A stretch of 64,000 bases of DNA, from the NCBI GenBank assembly GCA_016125285.1, contig WGMA01000017.1, positions 1-64,000 on the forward strand, written 5' to 3'. Below are positions 59,072 to 64,000 of the stretch, piece by piece (within the stretch, counting starts at the first letter, position 1; the number at the start of each line of letters is the position of its first letter). A model generated the notes under the pieces. The model saw nothing but the letters and a program-made list of their open reading frames with translations. It had not been told where the DNA came from and made no database searches. The translations under genes were made by a program, and so were the position numbers. The stretch is from Phycisphaera sp. Lineage in GTDB: Bacteria; Planctomycetota; Phycisphaerae; Phycisphaerales; Zrk34.

Positions 59072-60484
59072 TCAGTGGGAAGGCGGGTACGCGGGCAGCG
59101 ACTGCAGGCGCTCGGTCAGGGCGCGGACGACGTCGGGCTTCTTCTTCGCGACGTCGTGCATTTCTTCGGGGTCGCGGCTGTGATCGTAGAGCTCGACCTC
59201 GCCGGTCGACCAGCGTGTGAAGCGCCACGGGCCGAGCGTCACGCTCTGCGCGTAGGCCTTCGGGCCGCGGCTCACGAGCGTGAACGCGGCGTCCTTGATC
59301 ACGGCGTCGGGGTCGCGGAGGATCGGCGCGAAGGACTTGCCCGCAAGATCGTTCGGCGGGGTCAGGCCGGCGAACTCGGCGACGGTCGGGTAGAGGTCGA
59401 CGAACTCGACGATGGAACGCGTGGACTGCCCGCCCTTGACGCCCGGCGCGGCGACGACGAACGGCGCGCGGCACGAGCGTTCGAACAGCGTGTTCTTGTT
59501 CCACCAGTTGCGCTCGCCGGTGTGGTAGCCGTGGTCGCCGACGAAGACGACGAGCGTGCGGTCCCACAGGTGGCGCCTGTCGAGCGTGTCGAGGACGCGG
59601 CCGAGCTGCGCGTCCATGAACGTCGTGCCCGCGCAGTAGGCGCGGAGGAACTCCATGCGGTCGGCGTCGGTGAACCTGCCGAACGCCTCGCCGTACGCGC
59701 CGAAGCTCACGGCCAGCGGCGGCGCGGGCGTCGTGTTCTCGTCGTCGCGCCACAGCGTCAGCGAGCCGGGCGGGTACAGGTCGAAGTACTTCTTCGGCGC
59801 GATGAACGGGTCGTGCGGCTTCATGAAACCGCAGCCGATGAACCACGGCTTGTCGCCCTGCTTCTCGATGTCGGCGATCACCGCGGAGGCGATCTGCCCG
59901 TCGGGCTGGTCGTTGTCGTCGCCGTCCGCCGCGCCCCACGTGCACCACTTGAGCTTGCCCGCCGTGAGGTTGCGGCCCTCGATCATGCGGCGACCGACGT
60001 CGGTGGCCTTGTACGCCACGGCCTCGTCCCACGAGTTCGCCTTGTCGGACCACAGGTCGCTCGTCGGGCCGTCGTGTCCGCCGAGGTGGAAGATCTTGCC
60101 GAACGCCGCGGTGTGCCAGCCGTGCGTGCGGAACAGCTGCGGCAGGGTCACGACGTCGGGCATGGCCTGGCGCAGCGGCACGGTGTTGGTGACGACACCC
60201 GTCTGCTCGGCGCGCAGCCCGGTGAGCATGGAGCACCGGCTCGGATTGCAGACGGGGTACTGCACGTAGGCGTGTTCGAACGTCATGCCGCGGGCGCGCA
60301 GGCGATCGAGGTTCGGCGTCTTGACCACGTCGTGCAGGTACGCCCCGCCGAAGTCGCGCAGGTCGTCGGCCATGATGAGCAGCACGTTGCGCTGCGGCGG
60401 ATCGGCCGCCATCGCACGCCCGCCGAGCAGACACGCCGCCACCACCAGTCCGATCGCACACCATCCGCGTCGCGTCATCGCCAT
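59072..60484 (-). CDS. Secreted sulfatase, iduronate-2-sulfatase-like
   Basis: The 470-aa protein has a signal peptide (1-27), the metal site VLLIMADDLRDFGGAYL and the formylglycine motif PVCNPSRCSMLTG with Cys79. It continues with AAFGKIFHLGGHDGP, FIGCGFMKPHDPFIAPKKYF, LVVFVGDHGYHTGERNWWNK and LYDHSRDPEEMHDVAKKKPD. All catalytic parts are present. It lies alone, far from the cluster at 15030-21555, but resembles its iduronate-2-sulfatase-like members and shares the FFLA/FIGCGF...PH pattern. GGAGG lies just before the ATG. Confidence 0.9.
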   Translation of the reverse strand: MAMTRRGWCAIGLVVAACLLGGRAMAADPPQRNVLLIMADDLRDFGGAYLHDVVKTPNLDRLRARGMTFEHAYVQYPVCNPSRCSMLTGLRAEQTGVVTNTVPLRQAMPDVVTLPQLFRTHGWHTAAFGKIFHLGGHDGPTSDLWSDKANSWDEAVAYKATDVGRRMIEGRNLTAGKLKWCTWGAADGDDNDQPDGQIASAVIADIEKQGDKPWFIGCGFMKPHDPFIAPKKYFDLYPPGSLTLWRDDENTTPAPPLAVSFGAYGEAFGRFTDADRMEFLRAYCAGTTFMDAQLGRVLDTLDRRHLWDRTLVVFVGDHGYHTGERNWWNKNTLFERSCRAPFVVAAPGVKGGQSTRSIVEFVDLYPTVAEFAGLTPPNDLAGKSFAPILRDPDAVIKDAAFTLVSRGPKAYAQSVTLGPWRFTRWSTGEVELYDHSRDPEEMHDVAKKKPDVVRALTERLQSLPAYPPSH

Positions 60485-60634
60485 GCCTGCCTCCAGTGTC
60501 TATCGCCGTTGAAACCCCGCGCGTCGTAACGTCAGCCGGCACAGGGTTATTGCACAGCATACACGCCGCGGGCCCCGCGGGGCGGCATCGCGTGCGGGAT
60601 CGCAACAAGTTCGTCGCCGCGGGCGCTGCGCCGG

Positions 60635-60640
60635 TATAAT
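60635..60640 (+). promoter_or_regulatory. -10 box TATAAT upstream of the TAT-exported gene
   Basis: TATAAT in GCGCCGGTATAATCATC lies 40 nt before the ATG at 60680. It shares the CCGGTATAATC context with the box at 29136. Confidence 0.6.
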
Positions 60641-60679
60641 CATCGAGTTCGATTCCCCTCACCTCGCTGGAGACACGGC

Positions 60680-61735
60680 ATGTCCAATCCGCATCGGCCC
60701 GCGCGTAACGCCCACCGTCGTGACCTGATCGACTCGCTGACCCGGCGAGACATCCTCCGCAGCGGCGCGGCGCTCGGCGCGGTCGCGGCCGGACTCCCGC
60801 TCGTCACCGCCCCGCTCGTGCGCGCCGCCGCCCCCGCCGGTCCGCCCGAAACGCTCGTCAAGCAGTTCTACGACTCGCTGAGCGACGCGCAGAAGAAGGT
60901 CATCTGCTTCAAGTGGGACCACACCGAAGAGAAGCGCGGCCTGCTCCGCACACGCATCTCCAACAACTGGCACATCACCCAGCCCGCCATCTACTCCGAC
61001 TTCTACACGAAGGATCAGCACGAGATGTCCCGCGCGATCTTCGAGGGCATCATCCAGCCCGACTGGCACAGCCGCATCGACAAGCAGCTGCAGGACGACG
61101 CCGGCGGGTTCGGCAAGTCGCAGAACATCGCGATCTTCGGCGAGCCCGGCGCCGGCAAGTTCGAGCTGGTGATGACCGGGCGGCACATGACGCTGCGCTG
61201 CGACGGCGACAGCGCCGAGCACGTGGCGTTCGGCGGGCCGATCTTCTACGGCCACGCCGCGTCGGGCTTCCACGAGAAGGTCGGCCACCCGGGCAACGTG
61301 TTCTGGCCGCAGGCGCAGGAGGCCAACAAGCTGTACCAGATGCTCGACGGCAAGCAGCGCGAGCAGGCGCTGGTCATCCACGGCCTGCCCGACGAGGCGT
61401 TCGTCGACTTCCGCGGCAAGGACGGCAAGTTCCAGGGCATCGCGATCAAGGACCTGACCGCGGACCAGAAGGAGCACGCGCAGACCGTGCTGTCGAAGCT
61501 GATCGAGCCGTACCGCCAGAACGACCGCGACGAGGCGATCCGCTGCCTCAACGCGCAGGGCGGGCTCGACGCGTGCCACCTGGCGTTCTACGACGAGGGC
61601 GACATCGGCGACGACAAGATCTGGGACTGCTGGCGTCTGGAAGGCCCGAGCTTCGTGTGGCACTACCGCGGCTCGCCGCACGTGCACGTGTGGGTCAACG
61701 TCGCGGACTCGGCAGACGTTGAGCTGAATGCGTAG
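60680..61735 (+). CDS. TAT-exported DUF3500-like protein
   Basis: The 351-aa protein starts with a long twin-arginine leader (LTRRDILRSGAALGAVAAGL, cleaved after VRAAA). The mature part carries words typical of DUF3500 proteins: LSDAQKKVICFKWDHTEEKR, IFGEPGAGKFELVMTGRHMT, and HVAFGGPIFYGH near the middle. C-terminal WHYRGSPHVHVWVNVAD holds several His. Function is unknown; a metal-binding exported enzyme is possible. It is preceded by a TATAAT box and followed by a palindromic terminator-like sequence. Confidence 0.65.
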   Translation: MSNPHRPARNAHRRDLIDSLTRRDILRSGAALGAVAAGLPLVTAPLVRAAAPAGPPETLVKQFYDSLSDAQKKVICFKWDHTEEKRGLLRTRISNNWHITQPAIYSDFYTKDQHEMSRAIFEGIIQPDWHSRIDKQLQDDAGGFGKSQNIAIFGEPGAGKFELVMTGRHMTLRCDGDSAEHVAFGGPIFYGHAASGFHEKVGHPGNVFWPQAQEANKLYQMLDGKQREQALVIHGLPDEAFVDFRGKDGKFQGIAIKDLTADQKEHAQTVLSKLIEPYRQNDRDEAIRCLNAQGGLDACHLAFYDEGDIGDDKIWDCWRLEGPSFVWHYRGSPHVHVWVNVADSADVELNA

Positions 61736-61738
61736 CGA

Positions 61739-61761
61739 CCCCGGGGCAGGCCTGCCCCGGG
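61739..61761. terminator. Palindrome between convergent genes
   Basis: CCCGGGGCAGG and CCTGCCCCGGG form a perfect palindrome between the 3' ends of two convergent genes, followed on + by CTTTAGG. It could serve as a bidirectional terminator, though the U run is short. It resembles the arms of the element at 49924. Confidence 0.5.
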
Positions 61762-61763
61762 CT

Positions 61764-62369
61764 TTAGGCGCCGAGCGTTCGTATGTGGACGATGTACTTC
61801 TCGATACCCGACAGCAGCATCTGGATCGAGAGCGTGACGAGGATCATGCCCATCAGGCGTTCCATGGCGATCAGGCCGCGCTGGCCGATCCTGGCGCTGA
61901 GGGTTGTGCCGAAGTAGAGGACGGTCGCCGTGACGACCCACGCGAGCACCACGGCGCCGAGCATGGACAGCCAGTGGTCCGGCTCGCGGCTCATCAGCAG
62001 CATCTCGGTCGCCAGCACGCTCGGCCCGGCGATGTACGGCACGGCCAGGGGCACAATGAACGGCTCGCCGTCGATGTCCTCCTTGTACGGCCCGCGCACC
62101 GCGGGGAACACCATCCGCAGCGCGATCAGGAACAGCACCACGCCGCCGGCGATCGTCAGCGCGGGCTCGGAGATGCCCAGCACGCCGAGGAACCGCTGCC
62201 CGGCGAACAGGAACGCGAGCATCAGCGCGAAGGCGATGAGCAGCTCGCGCACCGTCACCCACCGCCGGCGTTCGGGCGACACGCGCTTCAGCTCCAGCGT
62301 GAAGTACAGCGTGTTGCCCACCGGGTCCATCACGAGCAGCAGCAGGATGGTGGCGGACCAGAGGGTCAT
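61764..62369 (-). CDS. MarC-family integral membrane protein
   Basis: The 201-aa protein has six membrane helices and MarC/UPF0056 features: LLLLVMDPVGNTLYFTLELK (the DP.GN motif), RELLIAFALMLAFLFAGQRF, ALTIAGGVVLFLIALRMVFP, PFIVPLAVPYIAGPSVLATE (P-L-A-P..AGP motif) and ERLMGMILVTLSIQMLLSGI. Its length is that of the family (about 200-220 aa). MarC proteins have no settled function despite an old link to antibiotic resistance. It stands alone between the DUF3500-like gene and the sensor gene. Confidence 0.9.
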   Translation of the reverse strand: MTLWSATILLLLVMDPVGNTLYFTLELKRVSPERRRWVTVRELLIAFALMLAFLFAGQRFLGVLGISEPALTIAGGVVLFLIALRMVFPAVRGPYKEDIDGEPFIVPLAVPYIAGPSVLATEMLLMSREPDHWLSMLGAVVLAWVVTATVLYFGTTLSARIGQRGLIAMERLMGMILVTLSIQMLLSGIEKYIVHIRTLGA

Positions 62370-62593
62370 GTCAATCCATACGTTCGAGGGCGTGATCTTA
62401 CACGGCGTCGGGGTGCGTCGCGAGCGGCTTCCGTCTGGCCGCGCCCCGCGCGTTCGGGTATCGTATCACACGTACACACAATGGATTCGGCGAGGCGCCG
62501 GGCACGCCGCCGCCGACATTTCTGTGACGGGTCCCGCGCACGAGTCGACACGCGTAGCACCGTTCCGTCTGGGGTTTGGACAAGGGTGGTGTG

Positions 62594-64000
62594 ATGCAGG
62601 AAACGCCGGAAGTTTCATCGAAAGCGCTGACGAGCCGCTCGAACTGGGAGCCGAAGGTGCTGATCGCATCGATCGGGCTGCTGGCGATCGCCGCGGTGAT
62701 CGGCAACGTGTTCTACCTGATCCCCGAGATCGGCGACATCCTCGAGAAGTCGTTCAACTACCGCTACCTGTCGGACAGCACGACGTACTCGGTGTGCGAG
62801 GCGCTGGTCGCGGCGCTGGTGGTGTTCACGGCGATGCTGGCGTTCGAGCAGATCCGCGCGGGGCTGCCGGGCGCCGGGCCGATCATCGGCCTGACCCTCG
62901 TGTGGGCCGGCGCGACGGACCTGTCGCACATGGTGCTGACCGATCAGCTCCTTTCGGGCATGCCGAGGTCGGGCATCCCCCACCAGTTGATCGACGTCAG
63001 CTCGTGGGTGTGGGTCGTCTGCCGCACGTTCAGCGTGATGATCCTGATGTTCGGCGTGGTGGTCGTGCTCAAGCGGAAGCACGCGATCGCGACGCGCGCC
63101 GACATGGTGCTGATCTTCATCACCAGCCCGTTGCTGTTCGCCGTGTCCTACTACCTCGCGTGGTACGGCGCGACGCACTGGATCCCCGAGGCCCTGCTCG
63201 AGGGCGAGCCGATCCTCCGGCCGTGGGACCTGGTGCCGATGATGCTGTGGGTCTGCACGGCGGTGTTCGTGCTGCCGGTGTTCTACCTGCGCCGCCGCAC
63301 GAACTTCACGCTGGCGCTGTGGCTCAGCGCCGTCCCGCAGATCGGCGCGCACGCGTACCTGGCGTTCATGTCCAACAACGTGTTCGACGTGCACTTCTAC
63401 GTCGCCCAGTTCCTGCGTGTCATCGGCTACTTCACCGTCTTCGTGGGCATGCTGCTCGATCACAGCCGCGTGTACATCGAGCTGCGCGAGGCCAACGAGG
63501 ACATGCTCAAGGCCGTTCTCGAACGCGACAAGGCCGAGACCACGATGGCCGAGACCGAGATCCTCTACGTCGGCCTCGTCGAATCGCTGCCGCTGGCCGT
63601 GTTCCACAAGGACCTCGAGGGCCGCTTCACCTTCGTCAACGACCGGCTGTGCCACCTCGTCGGCGAGGAGGAGGTTCAGCTGATCGGCAAGTCCGACGCG
63701 GACTTCTTCCCCGAGGAGCTGGCGCAGAAGTACCGTTCGGACGACCTGGCGGTGGTCGAGACGGGCGAGACGTTCGAGGACGTGGAGCGGTTCATCAGCC
63801 ACGACGGCCGCGAGATGTGGGTGCACGTGATGAAGAACCCGCTGTACAACCCCGAGGGCCGCGCGATCGGCATCCGCGGCATCTTCTGGGACATCACCGA
63901 CAAGGTGAAGGCCGAGAAGCTCGCCGCGGACGAGCGTCGGCTGCGCGGCGCCGCGGAGGATGCGCAGGCGAACATGGTGGCGATGTACTACGGGCTGATC
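62594..64000 (+). CDS. Multi-pass membrane PAS sensor protein (partial, 3' end cut)
   Basis: The start is the ATG with AAGGGTGG upstream; 469 codons are inside the window and the frame stays open. Residues about 20-290 give seven to eight membrane helices (VLIASIGLLAIAAVIGNVFY, VVCRTFSVMILMFGVVVVLK, MLLDHSRVYIELREANEDML at the end). A coiled coil leads to a PAS domain (about 320-430; VESLPLAVFHKDLEGRFTFV, IGIRGIFWDITDKVKAEK). The missing part is probably a histidine kinase, GGDEF or sigma-54-type output. The membrane part resembles MASE-type sensor domains. Confidence 0.8.
   Translation, partial: MQETPEVSSKALTSRSNWEPKVLIASIGLLAIAAVIGNVFYLIPEIGDILEKSFNYRYLSDSTTYSVCEALVAALVVFTAMLAFEQIRAGLPGAGPIIGLTLVWAGATDLSHMVLTDQLLSGMPRSGIPHQLIDVSSWVWVVCRTFSVMILMFGVVVVLKRKHAIATRADMVLIFITSPLLFAVSYYLAWYGATHWIPEALLEGEPILRPWDLVPMMLWVCTAVFVLPVFYLRRRTNFTLALWLSAVPQIGAHAYLAFMSNNVFDVHFYVAQFLRVIGYFTVFVGMLLDHSRVYIELREANEDMLKAVLERDKAETTMAETEILYVGLVESLPLAVFHKDLEGRFTFVNDRLCHLVGEEEVQLIGKSDADFFPEELAQKYRSDDLAVVETGETFEDVERFISHDGREMWVHVMKNPLYNPEGRAIGIRGIFWDITDKVKAEKLAADERRLRGAAEDAQANMVAMYYGLI

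Overview
The window comes from a GC-rich planctomycete, most likely of the Phycisphaerae type. The evidence is lineage-typical gene content. There is a DUF1501 protein next to a LamG/DUF1549/DUF1553 protein with a CxxCH motif, prepilin-like proteins with an HRG...LFGDGSV tail motif, and two ECF sigma genes, one followed by a membrane-anchored putative anti-sigma and one by a FecR-type protein. There are also six sulfatase genes (one gutted) and a xylR-like LacI/AraC hybrid regulator. No rRNA, tRNA or CRISPR array was seen.

Layout. (1) 1-6993: the right part of a degraded prophage, all on +. It holds head decoration, head-tail joining, tail terminator, tail tube and two overlapping chaperone-like genes. 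No tape-measure gene follows. Instead come a lipoprotein, a tail gene without its 5' end, two Ser/Gly-rich proteins and a truncated glycosyltransferase-sulfotransferase. (2) 6987-14970: a mosaic island. The prophage gene and a ParB-like gene on the opposite strand break at the same spot, which lies at the centre of an imperfect palindrome. Then follow a large serine recombinase and a winged-helix gene (minus), a gene remnant, and a substrate-binding protein whose frame runs through a REP-like hairpin into the 3' end of an unknown gene. That unknown gene is coupled to a 232-aa unknown protein, an SLC13/ArsB-like permease and an ABC exporter. A perfect 15-bp-stem terminator closes the island.

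(3) 15030-23102 (minus): an ECF sigma factor, a putative anti-sigma factor and five tandem sulfatase genes, one with a large in-frame deletion. (4) 23551-30802: a Kelch (NanM-like) plus sodium symporter fusion, a convergent sialidase, a XylR-type regulator behind a motif-rich leader, and a PQQ-type beta-propeller protein. Together, regions 3 and 4 look like a locus for harvesting sulfated or sialylated host or algal glycans. (5) 30814-38991 (minus): a compact fatty-acid beta-oxidation operon (hydrolase, acyl-CoA ligase, thiolase, FadJ/FadB-like multienzyme, acyl-CoA dehydrogenase) behind a 15-bp-arm inverted repeat.

(6) 39137-48927 (minus): sigma factor, FecR protein, two prepilin-like proteins, LamG-DUF1549/1553, DUF1501 and a TolB-like propeller, probably a surface or exported-protein operon. 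(7) 49393-64000: mostly single genes. They include a cupin, a REP-like nested palindrome, a secreted discoidin-like protein, a small acidic protein, a trypsin/beta-helix protein, a zinc-ribbon membrane protein, a beta-propeller, an SGNH hydrolase interrupted by one in-frame TAA, a CorA transporter, a sulfatase, a TAT-exported DUF3500-like protein, MarC, and a 7TM-PAS sensor cut by the window end. Many + genes carry a TANAAT -10 box shortly upstream.
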